A stretch of DNA of 64,000 bases from Terrimesophilobacter sp038243605 (lineage in GTDB: Bacteria; Actinomycetota; Actinomycetes; Actinomycetales; Microbacteriaceae). The notes below the pieces were generated by a model. It was not told where the DNA came from. It saw only the letters and a list, made by a program, of their open reading frames with translations, and did not search any database. Shown here piece by piece: positions 24,618 through 33,582 of the stretch. The stretch's first letter is position 1. The number at the start of each line of letters is the position of its first letter. Where the stretch lies: NCBI GenBank assembly GCA_038243605.1, contig JBBSQX010000006.1, forward strand, positions 62,001-126,000, given 5' to 3'. The position numbers and the translations under genes are program-made.

Positions 24618-26290
24618 ATTCTTCCGTACGCGAACCGCAAGCGCTGAAACCAGGAACACTTCGAATTATCCCCGTGGGGGGCCTCGGCGAAATCGGCCGC
24701 AACATGACGGTGTTCGAGATCGATGGCAAGCTTCTCATCGTGGATTGCGGGGTTCTCTTTCCAGAAGAGACTCAGCCGGGCGTCGACCTGATCCTGCCCG
24801 ACTTCAGCCCCGTGCGCGATCGTCTCGACGACGTCCTTGGCATCGTTCTGACGCACGGCCATGAAGACCACATCGGGGCAGTTCCCTACCTGCTGCGACT
24901 GCGTCAAGATATCCCGCTCATCGGCTCCGGTCTCACGCTTGCGCTCATCGAAGCGAAGCTCAAGGAGCACCGCATCACGCCGTACACGCTCTCGGTGAAG
25001 GAAGGCCAGAAAGAGAAGCTCGGCCCATTTGACCTCGAGTTCATCGCTGTTAACCATTCAATCCCGGATGCGCTCGCGGTGGCGATCACCACAAGCGCCG
25101 GCGTTGTTCTTGCCACCGGTGACTTCAAAATGGACCAGCTTCCTCTCGACAACCGCATCACAGATCTTCGGGCGTTCGCGCGTCTCGGCGAAGCCGGTGT
25201 TGATCTGTTCATGGTCGACTCTACGAACGCCGATGTTCCGGGCTTCACCGCTCCTGAGCGTGCTATCGGTGCGGTGCTGGAATCTGTCATCGCGAAGGCT
25301 CCACGGCGAGTCATCATCGCGAGCTTCTCAAGTCACGTGCACCGCGTACAGCAGGTGCTAGATGCTGCACATGCCAACGGGCGCAGGGTCGCATTCATGG
25401 GGCGTTCGATGGTGCGCAACATGACGATCGCCGCCGACTTGGGATACCTCAAGGTTCCGGAGGGCGTGCTGATCGATGCGAAGAAGGCGGCTGACCTTCC
25501 TGACAATCGCCTCGTATACATGAGCACAGGTTCGCAGGGCGAGCCCATGGCTGTCTTGGCGCGCATGGCAAACATGGAGCACCAAATCTCCGTTGGCAAG
25601 GGTGACACCGTCATCCTCGCCTCGAGCCTCATCCCCGGGAACGAGAACGCGGTGTATCGCGTCATCAACGGGCTCACCAAGCTGGGGGCAACCGTCGTTC
25701 ACAAGGGCAATGCCAAGGTGCACGTCTCCGGTCATGCTGCCGCAGGAGAGCTGCTTTACTGCTACAACATCGTTAAGCCGAAGAATGTTTTGCCGATCCA
25801 TGGAGAGTACCGACACCTTGTTGCCAACCAGCAACTTGCCATCGATACCGGTGTGCCAGAAGAGAACACTTTCGTCGCCGAAGATGGCACAGTTTTTGAT
25901 CTCAAAGATGGTGTTGTTGAGGTGGTTGGTCAACTCGACCTCGGTTACGTCTATGTGGACGGCTCGACCGTTGGCGAGATCACAGAGGCGGATCTCAAGG
26001 ACCGTCGTATTCTCGCCGAAGAAGGGTTCATCACCATCTTCACCGCGGTAGACCTTCAAACGGGGCGAATTATTGTCGGACCAGAGATTCAGTCCCGTGG
26101 TTTCGCCGAAGATGAAGCCGTCTTCGACGCGGTGAAACCCCTCATCATCAAAGCGCTCACCGAGGCGTCGCAAAATGGAACGCGAGACGCCCACGCTTTC
26201 AGCCAGGTTATCCGGCGCACGGTGGGGCGTTGGGTGAATACTCAACATCGTCGCCGCCCCATGATCGTTCCGGTCGTGATCGAGGCCTAA
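24614..26290 (+). CDS. rnj: Ribonuclease J
   Basis: The 558-residue metallo-beta-lactamase/beta-CASP ribonuclease has the zinc motif HGHEDH at residues 81-86, a later GDFKMD, a beta-CASP domain with IASFSSHVHR, and the C-terminal motif IHGEYRHL. It combines endo- and 5'-to-3' exoribonuclease activity in mRNA decay and rRNA maturation. The ATG overlaps the dapA stop by four bases. This order, dapA then rnj then ftsK, is conserved in actinobacteria. Confidence 0.95.
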   Translation: MNSSVREPQALKPGTLRIIPVGGLGEIGRNMTVFEIDGKLLIVDCGVLFPEETQPGVDLILPDFSPVRDRLDDVLGIVLTHGHEDHIGAVPYLLRLRQDIPLIGSGLTLALIEAKLKEHRITPYTLSVKEGQKEKLGPFDLEFIAVNHSIPDALAVAITTSAGVVLATGDFKMDQLPLDNRITDLRAFARLGEAGVDLFMVDSTNADVPGFTAPERAIGAVLESVIAKAPRRVIIASFSSHVHRVQQVLDAAHANGRRVAFMGRSMVRNMTIAADLGYLKVPEGVLIDAKKAADLPDNRLVYMSTGSQGEPMAVLARMANMEHQISVGKGDTVILASSLIPGNENAVYRVINGLTKLGATVVHKGNAKVHVSGHAAAGELLYCYNIVKPKNVLPIHGEYRHLVANQQLAIDTGVPEENTFVAEDGTVFDLKDGVVEVVGQLDLGYVYVDGSTVGEITEADLKDRRILAEEGFITIFTAVDLQTGRIIVGPEIQSRGFAEDEAVFDAVKPLIIKALTEASQNGTRDAHAFSQVIRRTVGRWVNTQHRRRPMIVPVVIEA

Positions 26291-26372
26291 ATACGAGTCG
26301 AGGAGCTTCCACTAGCGGACACTCCCTGCTGATTGCCGGGCAATGACGGTTGCCCGAAGTAGCGTAGTGGCC

Positions 26373-29129
26373 ATGGCAACGAGCACCCGTTCGACCGCGC
26401 GTTCACGCGCGAGCGGAACTGCGCGGGGGCGAACCTCACCGGCGCGAAAGCCTGTTCCGCGCCGAAAATCAGCTCCGGTGCACGAGCAATCTGCTCTGGC
26501 GAAGACGTGGATGGGGCTCGCGCACCTTGTTGGCGGTGGAGCGAGATTGTTTGGCAAAGAGACCCTCTCCAAAGACGAGCTCCGCGATGGGGTTCCGTTT
26601 TTATTTGTTCTACTCGCGGCTGGTGGAGCTTTCGCAGAGTGGTTCTTTCCTCGCAATGCGTTCGCTATTGCTCTCGACGCCTACACTTTTGGCGGAGCAT
26701 TTGGGCGTCTAGCGTTTGCGCTTCCGGTGATTCTCCTTTTTGTTGCTGTCTGGTTCTTTCGCCACCCGTCATCTGTTCACGACAACGGTCGCATCGGGAT
26801 AGGCATGGGTGTGCTCATCACGAGCATCAGTGGTCTGTGCCATATTTTTGGCGGGATGCCGAAGTGGGGAGACCCGATCGCGAACTTCGCGAGTGCGGGT
26901 GGCATCGTTGGCTACGGGTTGGGAATGCCGCTGGCGACAGTCCTTTCCGTCTGGATTGCCGTTCCGCTCATCTCGGTGATGCTTGCGCTTTCGCTGTTTA
27001 TCATCACTAAAACGCCGCCCAACCGCATCGGATACCGCTTCCGTGAGCTCTATTCCTACTTGTTCGGTGCGGAGCTTCCCGACCCGGCTGAGCTCGCCGC
27101 CCGCAAGACCGCGAAGACCGAAGCCGTGGAGTTTGGCACGCTCGACGACCTCAACGTCACGGGGGATTCCGATCAGGTTCCCTGGTGGCGACGTAACAAG
27201 TCGCAGCGCGAAGAGGAGCCTGCGTTCGACAGCCCAGTGCTGGTCGACGCCAACACAGAGGTAATCGCCCACACTCCAAAAGATGGGTTCGGGATCGAGC
27301 TCATCGAAGATCTCCTCAGTGCAGAGAACGCGGTCAAGCGTTTCACCGGTGAGGTTGACGGTGCGGTGTCGACGGGCATCAGAGACGACTCTGTTCGGAC
27401 TGATCTTGTTCGAGACGAACCTTCGAACACTGAGGTGCTACCTGGGTTCCCTTCCACAGCATCGGAGAAGGGCCACGCGGGAGAATTCGACGACGCGAGT
27501 GCTGCTCACGGCAATTCCGAGAACGCCGATCACCCTACAGCGCCCTATCGGCTACCCGCCGCGACGGCCTTAGAGGCTGGCACGCCGGCGAAAACCCGCT
27601 CCAGCGCCAACGATGACATCGTCCGATCGATAACTGATGTACTGAAGCAGTTCCAAGTTGATGCCGTAGTGACCGGCTTCAGCCGCGGCCCAACGGTGAC
27701 ACGTTACGAGATTGAGCTTGGCCCTGGTGTCAAGGTTGAGCGAGTGACTGCACTTAGCAAAAATCTCTCGTATGCCGTTGCGAGTAACGAAGTGCGTATC
27801 CTTTCTCCCATCCCCGGTAAGAGTGCTATCGGCGTTGAGATCCCCAACACGGACCGAGAGATCGTTTCGCTCGGTGACGTGCTGCGTTCGAAGGCGAGCA
27901 CATCGAGCGCGCATCCGATGACGATTGGCGTTGGCAAAGATGTTGAAGGTGGTTTCGTCGTCGCCAACCTCGCAAAGATGCCCCACCTGCTAGTCGCTGG
28001 GGCGACCGGCTCCGGAAAATCAAGTTTCATCAACTCGATGATCACCTCGCTGTTGATGCGAGCGAAGCCCTCAGAAGTGCGCATGGTGCTCATCGACCCC
28101 AAGCGGGTGGAGCTTTCGCACTATGCGGGAGTGCCACATCTCATTACGCCCATCATCACGAACCCTAAGAAGGCAGCAGAGGCGCTCTCGTGGGTAGTGA
28201 AAGAAATGGACATGCGTTACGACGACCTGGCGAGCTTCGGTTACCGCCACATTGACGACTTCAATGCGGCGGTTGTTGCGGGCGAGATCAGCCTTCCTGA
28301 GGGCAGCGAGCGCAAACTCAAGCCGTACCCGTACCTTCTCGTTGTGGTCGACGAATTGGCGGACCTCATGATGGTCGCACCGCGTGATGTCGAAGACTCC
28401 ATTGTGCGCATTACGCAGTTGGCACGAGCAAGTGGCATCCACCTCGTGCTGGCGACCCAACGACCGAGCGTGGATGTTGTGACCGGTCTGATCAAGGCAA
28501 ACGTTCCGAGCCGGTTGGCCTTTGCCGTCAGCAGCATGACCGACTCCCGCGTTATTCTCGACCAGCCGGGCGCTGACAAACTCATCGGTCAAGGTGACGC
28601 GCTGTTTCTGCCGATGGGGGCGTCCAAGGCCATGCGAGTGCAAGGCGCGTGGGTGAGTGAGAGCGAAGTCGTTGCCGTGGTCAAGCACGTCACAGCCCAG
28701 GCTCGACCCGAGTACCGAAAAGATGTCGCAGTGGCCACCGAGCAACGCATTATCGATGGCGATATCGGTGATGATCTCGATGTGTTGCTCTCCGCCGCTG
28801 AGCTCGTGGTGACAACCCAGTTTGGTTCAACCTCAATGCTTCAACGCAAGCTCCGTGTGGGATTTGCGAAGGCTGGTCGACTCATGGATTTGCTGGAATC
28901 ACGCCAGATTGTTGGTCCATCAGAAGGGTCCAAGGCTCGAGATGTCTTGGTCGCCGCAGAACAACTGCCAGCGGTCTTAGCGAAACTTCGTGGGCAGGTC
29001 GTCAGCGAACCGGCTGCGCGCGATGCTGACCGATATGGATCAGACCCGGTGTCCTCCGCCACGAGCGGTTACGATGAAGTAGAGGGCTCGTCGGATGAGG
29101 ATGCCTGGAAACTGACGGACAGGGACTAA
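26373..29129 (+). CDS. ftsK: DNA translocase FtsK
   Basis: The 918-residue protein has a basic N-terminus, four transmembrane segments (about residues 70-220), an acidic linker with little conservation, and a C-terminal motor with Walker A GATGSGKSS near residue 542 and Walker B LLVVVDELADLMM near residue 655. A winged-helix gamma domain for DNA polarity reading forms the end. It pumps chromosomal DNA through the septum and activates dimer resolution. ATG 26373 is preferred: TAGCGT at 26360-26365 would start transcription at 26372. ATG 26343 would add ten residues. Confidence 0.94.
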   Translation: MATSTRSTARSRASGTARGRTSPARKPVPRRKSAPVHEQSALAKTWMGLAHLVGGGARLFGKETLSKDELRDGVPFLFVLLAAGGAFAEWFFPRNAFAIALDAYTFGGAFGRLAFALPVILLFVAVWFFRHPSSVHDNGRIGIGMGVLITSISGLCHIFGGMPKWGDPIANFASAGGIVGYGLGMPLATVLSVWIAVPLISVMLALSLFIITKTPPNRIGYRFRELYSYLFGAELPDPAELAARKTAKTEAVEFGTLDDLNVTGDSDQVPWWRRNKSQREEEPAFDSPVLVDANTEVIAHTPKDGFGIELIEDLLSAENAVKRFTGEVDGAVSTGIRDDSVRTDLVRDEPSNTEVLPGFPSTASEKGHAGEFDDASAAHGNSENADHPTAPYRLPAATALEAGTPAKTRSSANDDIVRSITDVLKQFQVDAVVTGFSRGPTVTRYEIELGPGVKVERVTALSKNLSYAVASNEVRILSPIPGKSAIGVEIPNTDREIVSLGDVLRSKASTSSAHPMTIGVGKDVEGGFVVANLAKMPHLLVAGATGSGKSSFINSMITSLLMRAKPSEVRMVLIDPKRVELSHYAGVPHLITPIITNPKKAAEALSWVVKEMDMRYDDLASFGYRHIDDFNAAVVAGEISLPEGSERKLKPYPYLLVVVDELADLMMVAPRDVEDSIVRITQLARASGIHLVLATQRPSVDVVTGLIKANVPSRLAFAVSSMTDSRVILDQPGADKLIGQGDALFLPMGASKAMRVQGAWVSESEVVAVVKHVTAQARPEYRKDVAVATEQRIIDGDIGDDLDVLLSAAELVVTTQFGSTSMLQRKLRVGFAKAGRLMDLLESRQIVGPSEGSKARDVLVAAEQLPAVLAKLRGQVVSEPAARDADRYGSDPVSSATSGYDEVEGSSDEDAWKLTDRD

Positions 29130-29130
29130 C

Positions 29131-29850
29131 GTGGCACTTCCCGCGACACCGTCGTCTTCAAACGGCTCTGCACAAACTAATCCTGCACAAACTAATCCTG
29201 CACAAACGAACCCGGCACCTACGAACTCGGCACGTACGAACCCTATGCGCGGCCGAGTGGCTCGTAGCGGTGATACACCGGCCAGCACGGGCAATATTGC
29301 CAACATCATCACCGTGGTTCGCATCTTCCTGGCGCCGCTCTTCGTCTGGCTTCTTTTTGCCGACAATCATGAGTTCGGTGTGATGCGGTACATCGCTGCA
29401 GGACTTTTCATTCTTGCGATTGCCACCGACAGCATTGACGGATTGTTGGCGCGGCGGCAGAACCTTGTTACCGACTTTGGCAAACTTCTCGACCCCGTTG
29501 CCGACAAAATACTCACTGGTAGTGCGCTCGTAACGCTGTCGATTATTGGCGATTTGTGGTGGTGGGTGACCATCCTTATCCTGGTTCGAGAATTTGGTAT
29601 CACCGCGTTTCGTATGGCTGTTGTCCGCGACCGAGTTATCCCAGCATCCAGTGGCGGCAAACTCAAAACTGTCGCCCAGGCGATCGCGATCTCGTTCTAC
29701 CTCGTGCCGTTGTGGTTGCTTTTCGGTGACTGGGTTCACTGGGTCAATGCCGTGCTCATGGCTATAGCCTTGGCGCTCACTCTTATCTCCGGCATTGAGT
29801 ACATTGTGAAAGCTCTTCGCTACTCGCGGCCCACCGACGAATCGGCGTGA
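29131..29850 (+). CDS. pgsA: CDP-diacylglycerol-glycerol-3-phosphate 3-phosphatidyltransferase
   Basis: The 239-residue membrane enzyme makes phosphatidylglycerol phosphate. It has the CDP-alcohol phosphotransferase motif spread over DSIDGLLARRQNLVTDFG and KLLDPVADK and about five hydrophobic segments. The first 50 residues are an extension rich in TNP(A) pentapeptides encoded by five 15-bp tandem repeats, absent from typical PgsA. The GTG at 29131 starts one base after the ftsK stop; a later in-frame ATG at 29245, just after the repeats, could be a shorter start. Confidence 0.92.
   Translation: MALPATPSSSNGSAQTNPAQTNPAQTNPAPTNSARTNPMRGRVARSGDTPASTGNIANIITVVRIFLAPLFVWLLFADNHEFGVMRYIAAGLFILAIATDSIDGLLARRQNLVTDFGKLLDPVADKILTGSALVTLSIIGDLWWWVTILILVREFGITAFRMAVVRDRVIPASSGGKLKTVAQAIAISFYLVPLWLLFGDWVHWVNAVLMAIALALTLISGIEYIVKALRYSRPTDESA
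29170..29244 (+). repeat. pgsA: Five tandem 15-bp units in the pgsA N-terminus
   Basis: Units starting GCACAAACTAATCCT (two identical, three diverged) encode AQTNP, AQTNP, AQTNP, APTNS and ARTNP in the pgsA frame. Divergence increases towards the catalytic domain. Confidence 0.92.
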
Positions 29851-29851
29851 C

Positions 29852-30403
29852 GTGACAGGCGCACCCCTTGCCAGCGCATCCTCAACCGACAGCTCCTCCG
29901 TCGGCGCCGCAACTCAGCTGCTTGCTGACCTGGTGGCGCGAGAGCTCACTCTCGCTGTCGCGGAGTCCCTCACCGGCGGTTTGCTGGTGGCAGAACTCGT
30001 TTCTGTTCCGGGTGCGTCCGCCGTTGTCAATGGCGGAGTTGTGGCCTACAACACAGAAATCAAGGCAACCGTGCTGGGGGTGGACGCCATGCTGCTGTCA
30101 AAGGTCGGCCCTGTCCATCCTGAAGTGGCGCGACAACTTGCAAAGAATGTGCGAGATCGGCTCGCCGTTAACGGCCGCCCTGCAGATATTGGCATCGCCA
30201 CCACGGGGGTCGCCGGACCAGATTCCGTGCACGGCCATTCGCCCGGCGTAGTTTTTCTCGGGCTTTCTATGGGCAAGGTCACTCACGCTCGTGAACTCTC
30301 GCTGCATGGGTCTCGAAATCAGATCAGAACACAAACTGTCGGAGCAGCGCTTGAGTGGATAGCAGAGGCACTCGAACGAGGACTCACCGATTCTGCGGAA
30401 TAA
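29852..30403 (+). CDS. cinA: CinA C-terminal family protein, nicotinamide-nucleotide amidohydrolase (PncC type)
   Basis: The 183-residue protein is the stand-alone CinA C-terminal amidase. It has LAVAESLTGGLLVAELVSVPG, VVAYNTEIKATVLGV and GIATTGVAGPDSVHG, matching the family that converts NMN to NaMN in pyridine-nucleotide recycling. The N-terminal molybdopterin-like half of full CinA is absent, as is usual in this gene neighbourhood. The GTG start lies two bases after the pgsA stop, in the same operon. Confidence 0.9.
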   Translation: MTGAPLASASSTDSSSVGAATQLLADLVARELTLAVAESLTGGLLVAELVSVPGASAVVNGGVVAYNTEIKATVLGVDAMLLSKVGPVHPEVARQLAKNVRDRLAVNGRPADIGIATTGVAGPDSVHGHSPGVVFLGLSMGKVTHARELSLHGSRNQIRTQTVGAALEWIAEALERGLTDSAE

Positions 30404-30569
30404 GTCCATCACCAATCTCGTTATAACTAGTGATTCACAATTGTCATACAGAAAGCACTGGTTAGAGTTTGATCACAGTAGGTTGTAGAGTGACGGGTTC
30501 TAGTGACAATGCTGCAATGCACATAGAGCTACCGCACACTGAACAAAAAGGTAAGAAGAGGAGGGTCCA
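30404..30569 (+). other. Upstream region of the clgR-like gene
   Basis: This 166-base AT-richer stretch between cinA and the XRE regulator probably holds the regulator's promoter. I could not place -35/-10 elements with confidence, nor an obvious ClgR-type palindrome. It ends with the strong ribosome binding site GAGGAGG. Confidence 0.4.
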
Positions 30570-30878
30570 ATGGTTCTAGTTCGTCAAGAAATCGGAGATG
30601 TTCTCCGGGACTTTCGTCTGCAGAAGGGCCGCACCCTTCGCCAGGTTGCCAGTAAGGCATCCGTTGCACTCGGTTACCTTTCAGAGGTAGAGCGCGGCCA
30701 GAAAGAGGCGAGTTCAGAGATTCTCGCTTCAGTCGCTGACGCGCTCGACACGCCGATTTCCGTCATTATGCGCGAGGTCGGCGACCGACTCGCCGTCATC
30801 GAAGGCATAGACATCATTCCCGATACGGTCCCAGACGACCTTGTCGCCGACTTCGACGCAGGCCTGGTGGTCCGCTGA
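30570..30878 (+). CDS. clgR: XRE-family regulator, ClgR-like
   Basis: The 102-residue protein is almost entirely a helix-turn-helix domain: EIGDVLRDFRLQKGRTLRQV, then ALGYLSEVERGQKEASSEIL. This matches ClgR, which activates clp protease genes in actinobacteria, and the position between cinA and recA is the typical ClgR location. ClgR proteins are themselves Clp substrates through their C-terminus; here the C-terminus ends in hydrophobic VVR. AAGAGGAGGG precedes the ATG. Confidence 0.85.
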   Translation: MVLVRQEIGDVLRDFRLQKGRTLRQVASKASVALGYLSEVERGQKEASSEILASVADALDTPISVIMREVGDRLAVIEGIDIIPDTVPDDLVADFDAGLVVR

Positions 30879-30923
30879 GTTCATCACGAGAGGGCTCCGT
30901 TTGCTTCGGCGCGGAGCCTTCCG

Positions 30924-31013
30924 TGCTGTCTCGAGCCGTGTTGTCTCGAGCCGTGTTGTCACAGAGCATGTTGTGGCAGAGCATGGTGTCGCGGGGCGTG
31001 CCGTTTCAGCGCA
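30924..31013 (+). repeat. Six degenerate tandem 15-bp units in the clgR 3' region
   Basis: Six consecutive 15-mers begin TGCTGTCTCGAGCCG and TGTTGTCTCGAGCCG and diverge along the array. They lie between the clgR stop and the next gene, so they are not in an assigned coding frame, although one frame reads as degenerate (V)VSSR/VVTEH pentapeptides. The last unit supplies part of a terminator-like hairpin. Confidence 0.8.
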
Positions 31014-31022
31014 CGTTTTTTT
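30997..31022 (+). terminator. Probable intrinsic terminator downstream of clgR
   Basis: A short stem CGTGC (30997-31001) with GCACG (31011-31015) and a 9-base loop is followed directly by seven T residues. The stem is weak but the T-run is the longest in the region. A second hairpin without a T-run (GGCTCCG/CGGAGCC, 30893-30918) lies upstream. Confidence 0.5.
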
Positions 31023-31085
31023 ACTGCGTTTTTTCTCACAGGATGTCTATTCTCGGCACGGTGTCGAATCGCGAAGGTTGCGGGC

Positions 31086-31307
31086 GTGCGGCTGAGTGAG
31101 TTTCGCCGGGCTGTCACCGCGGAGTTCGGTGAATCCTTCGGTGCCGCGCTGATGCGCGATCTGGTTCTCGATGATCTCGGTAATCTCACTTCTGAACAGG
31201 CGCTGACAGCGGGTACGCCAGCGCGGGACGTGTGGCTCGCATTGTGCCGTGCAAACGATGTGCCGGAGTCGCACAGGCACGGCGCGGGTATCCGCGAACC
31301 TCGGTGA
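31086..31307 (+). CDS. DUF3046 family protein
   Basis: The 73-residue protein (MRLSEFRRAVTAEFGESFG near the start, DVWLALCRANDVPESHRHG near the end) matches DUF3046, a small actinobacterial family regularly encoded just before recA. Function is unknown. GTG 31086 is the start, with AAGG weakly upstream. Confidence 0.85.
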   Translation: MRLSEFRRAVTAEFGESFGAALMRDLVLDDLGNLTSEQALTAGTPARDVWLALCRANDVPESHRHGAGIREPR

Positions 31308-31325
31308 CACGCCGAGCGCTTCTTA

Positions 31326-31341
31326 TCGAACATTTGTTCGT
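31326..31341. promoter_or_regulatory. LexA (SOS) box upstream of recA
   Basis: TCGAACATTTGTTCGT matches the actinobacterial SOS consensus TCGAAC-N4-GTTCGA at 11 of 12 defined positions. It lies 211 bases before the recA start, so recA should be LexA-repressed and have a long leader. Confidence 0.85.
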
Positions 31342-31552
31342 AGCTGTGTAGGCTCGTTCACAGCAGCAATCGAAAACGGGTTGTGCACAGTTCGCACGTT
31401 GGTGACCGAGAATGTCACCGGCTCCGCGTACTGTCTGACTCATTAGCGAATGCAGCTAAACGCCTTGTCGCGGAACTCACTGGCCCTGCACCACCGGCGG
31501 TGAGAGGAACGGCAGCCTATAGGCACATCGATATCGAGCAAAGGATCAACCC

Positions 31553-32713
31553 ATGGCATCACCAGCAGATCGCGAAAAGGCCCTCGACACCGCCCTCGCC
31601 CAGATCGACCGCCAATTCGGTAAAGGTTCCGTCATGCGCCTCGGCAGCGACGAGCGAGCACCTGTGGCTGTTATTCCTACCGGCTCCATCGCACTCGATG
31701 TCGCGCTCGGTATTGGGGGGCTCCCACGTGGCCGCATCGTAGAGATCTATGGCCCAGAGTCCTCGGGTAAAACCACGCTTACTCTTCACGCGATCGCTAA
31801 CGCGCAGCGAGGAGGCGGAATCGCTGCCTTTATCGATGCAGAGCACGCGCTCGACCCCGAGTATGCGAAAGCTCTCGGAGTCGACATTGACGCACTTCTC
31901 GTCTCTCAGCCAGACACCGGAGAGCAGGCACTCGAGATCGCTGACATGCTCGTACGAAGCGGGTCCATTGATCTCATCGTCATTGACTCCGTTGCTGCAC
32001 TAGTTCCTCGTGCAGAGATCGAAGGAGAGATGGGTGACTCGCACGTCGGGCTTCAGGCGCGACTCATGTCGCAAGCACTGCGCAAACTCACTGGTGGTCT
32101 TAGCCAGACCAACACGACCATGATCTTCATCAACCAGTTGCGCGAGAAGATCGGCGTGTTCTTCGGTAGCCCAGAGACCACAGCCGGTGGCAAGGCGCTC
32201 AAGTTTTACGCTTCGGTTCGCCTCGACATTCGTCGCATTGAAACCCTCAAGGAGGGCACGGATGCGGTCGGTAACCGCACGCGCGTCAAGGTTGTTAAGA
32301 ACAAGATGGCACCCCCCTTCAAGCAGGCGGAGTTCGACATCCTGTATGGCACAGGAATTTCTCGTGAAGGCAGCCTCATCGACTTTGGTGTCGAGCACGA
32401 GATCGTCAAGAAGTCTGGTGCGTGGTACACGTACGAAGGTGACCAGCTTGGTCAGGGTAAAGAAAATTCGCGCAAGTATCTGATCGCTAATCCCAAGATC
32501 GCCAACGAGATCGAGAGCAGGATTATGGCGAAGTTGGGAATGACTGCCGAAGCCAAAGCCGCAAATGCGGCTGCTGCGGAGCTTGCTGCCACAGAGCTTG
32601 CTGCCAGCAATGCTCTGAAGGAGAGCGGGCTCAAGGCCGACAACGCTAAGGCCACTGGCAACGCGGTCGTTGATCCCATCGAAGAAAAGCTCGTCAGCCG
32701 CAAGGCTGGCTGA
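31553..32713 (+). CDS. recA: Recombinase RecA
   Basis: The 386-residue protein has Walker A GPESSGKT at residues 67-74, Walker B LIVIDSVAALVPRAEIEGE, and the L2 loop around NQLREKIGVFFGSPETTAGG. No intein interrupts it. It forms nucleoprotein filaments for strand exchange and stimulates LexA self-cleavage. AAAGGAT precedes the ATG. The C-terminus is an alanine-rich tail containing a duplicated 15-bp segment (about 32577-32606). A LexA box lies upstream and recX downstream. Confidence 0.98.
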   Translation: MASPADREKALDTALAQIDRQFGKGSVMRLGSDERAPVAVIPTGSIALDVALGIGGLPRGRIVEIYGPESSGKTTLTLHAIANAQRGGGIAAFIDAEHALDPEYAKALGVDIDALLVSQPDTGEQALEIADMLVRSGSIDLIVIDSVAALVPRAEIEGEMGDSHVGLQARLMSQALRKLTGGLSQTNTTMIFINQLREKIGVFFGSPETTAGGKALKFYASVRLDIRRIETLKEGTDAVGNRTRVKVVKNKMAPPFKQAEFDILYGTGISREGSLIDFGVEHEIVKKSGAWYTYEGDQLGQGKENSRKYLIANPKIANEIESRIMAKLGMTAEAKAANAAAAELAATELAASNALKESGLKADNAKATGNAVVDPIEEKLVSRKAG

Positions 32714-32738
32714 GCCCACCGACGAAAGAAACATAGTT

Positions 32739-33521
32739 ATGGACTCCGACGGCACACTCGCCAAGGTCACCTACCTTCCTGGGGTAGTGCCACCACTCGA
32801 GCACACGCAGGAACGAGGTACGACACCGAGAGCAGATGCTGTGCTGTCGGAGTCCACAGTACTTCCGGAGATCGCAGCACTCCCGGAGATCGCAGTATTT
32901 CCGGAACGATCTGGCCCGCTCGAAAGCATGGCCCCACCGGAAGGTTCAGCCCACGTAAGCTCAGCGCCCGAAAGCCCAGCCCGCGAAAGCCCGGCTCACG
33001 AAAGCCCGGCCCACGAAGAGCGCGCAGCCCCGACCGCAAGAGTGCTGCGGCGCGCAGAGAACATCAGCCTGAATGCGCTCACCAGAAAAGGCCGCTCACG
33101 CTGGGAGCTCGGGCAGATTTTATTGGCGCGCGAGTTAGATCCGAGTGTTGTGGAAGCAGAACTTGACCGATTAGAAGGTGTTGGCCTTATCGGCGATGAG
33201 GCACTCGCTGAGAACATCGTTCGCACTCAGCACGAGCGCAAAGGGCTTGGTCGCGCGGCCCTTGTCAGCGAGATGCGTAGAAAACATATTGATCCATGGG
33301 TGATCGATGCAGCTCTTGAATCACTCGGCGTAGATGAAGAGTTCACGCGCGCTCTACAGCTCGCAGAGCGTCGTGCGAACCAATTGATGGGGTTAGACCA
33401 CAACACGGCTGTAAGGCGGCTCAGCGGCTACCTGCAGCGCAAGGGTTACTCCTCGGACACCGTGCGACGTGCTGTTCTCGAGGCGCTGCCAAGGTCTTCG
33501 TCCGGAGTTAGGTTCTCGTAA
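32739..33521 (+). CDS. recX: RecX regulatory protein with a long repetitive N-terminus
   Basis: RecX inhibits RecA filament growth. The C-terminal 155 residues are the RecX three-helix modules (SLNALTRKGRSRWELGQIL to VRRAVLEALP). The N-terminal ~105 residues are a low-complexity, proline-rich extension with two tandem motifs (LPEIA-like and SPAHE-like). The ATG at 32739 lacks a good ribosome binding site but is 25 bases from recA and probably co-transcribed. A later start inside the extension cannot be excluded. Confidence 0.9.
   Translation: MDSDGTLAKVTYLPGVVPPLEHTQERGTTPRADAVLSESTVLPEIAALPEIAVFPERSGPLESMAPPEGSAHVSSAPESPARESPAHESPAHEERAAPTARVLRRAENISLNALTRKGRSRWELGQILLARELDPSVVEAELDRLEGVGLIGDEALAENIVRTQHERKGLGRAALVSEMRRKHIDPWVIDAALESLGVDEEFTRALQLAERRANQLMGLDHNTAVRRLSGYLQRKGYSSDTVRRAVLEALPRSSSGVRFS
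32954..33013 (+). repeat. recX: Four tandem 15-bp units in the recX N-terminus
   Basis: Units of the form CGAAAGCCCGGCCCA encode SSAPE, SPARE, SPAHE and SPAHE in frame. A shorter 18-bp array (about 32863-32898, two units with CCGGAGATCGCAG) lies 55 bases upstream in the same gene. Confidence 0.88.
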
Positions 33522-33582
33522 GCAGCGCGTAGTCACGTGCGCACGGTGTAGGGCTATTCCTTGACCACATAGGATCGATGAC

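Noticed and set aside
30893..30918. Hairpin GGCTCCG/CGGAGCC as the clgR terminator.
   Set aside because: There is no T-run; the later hairpin with T7 is a better candidate.
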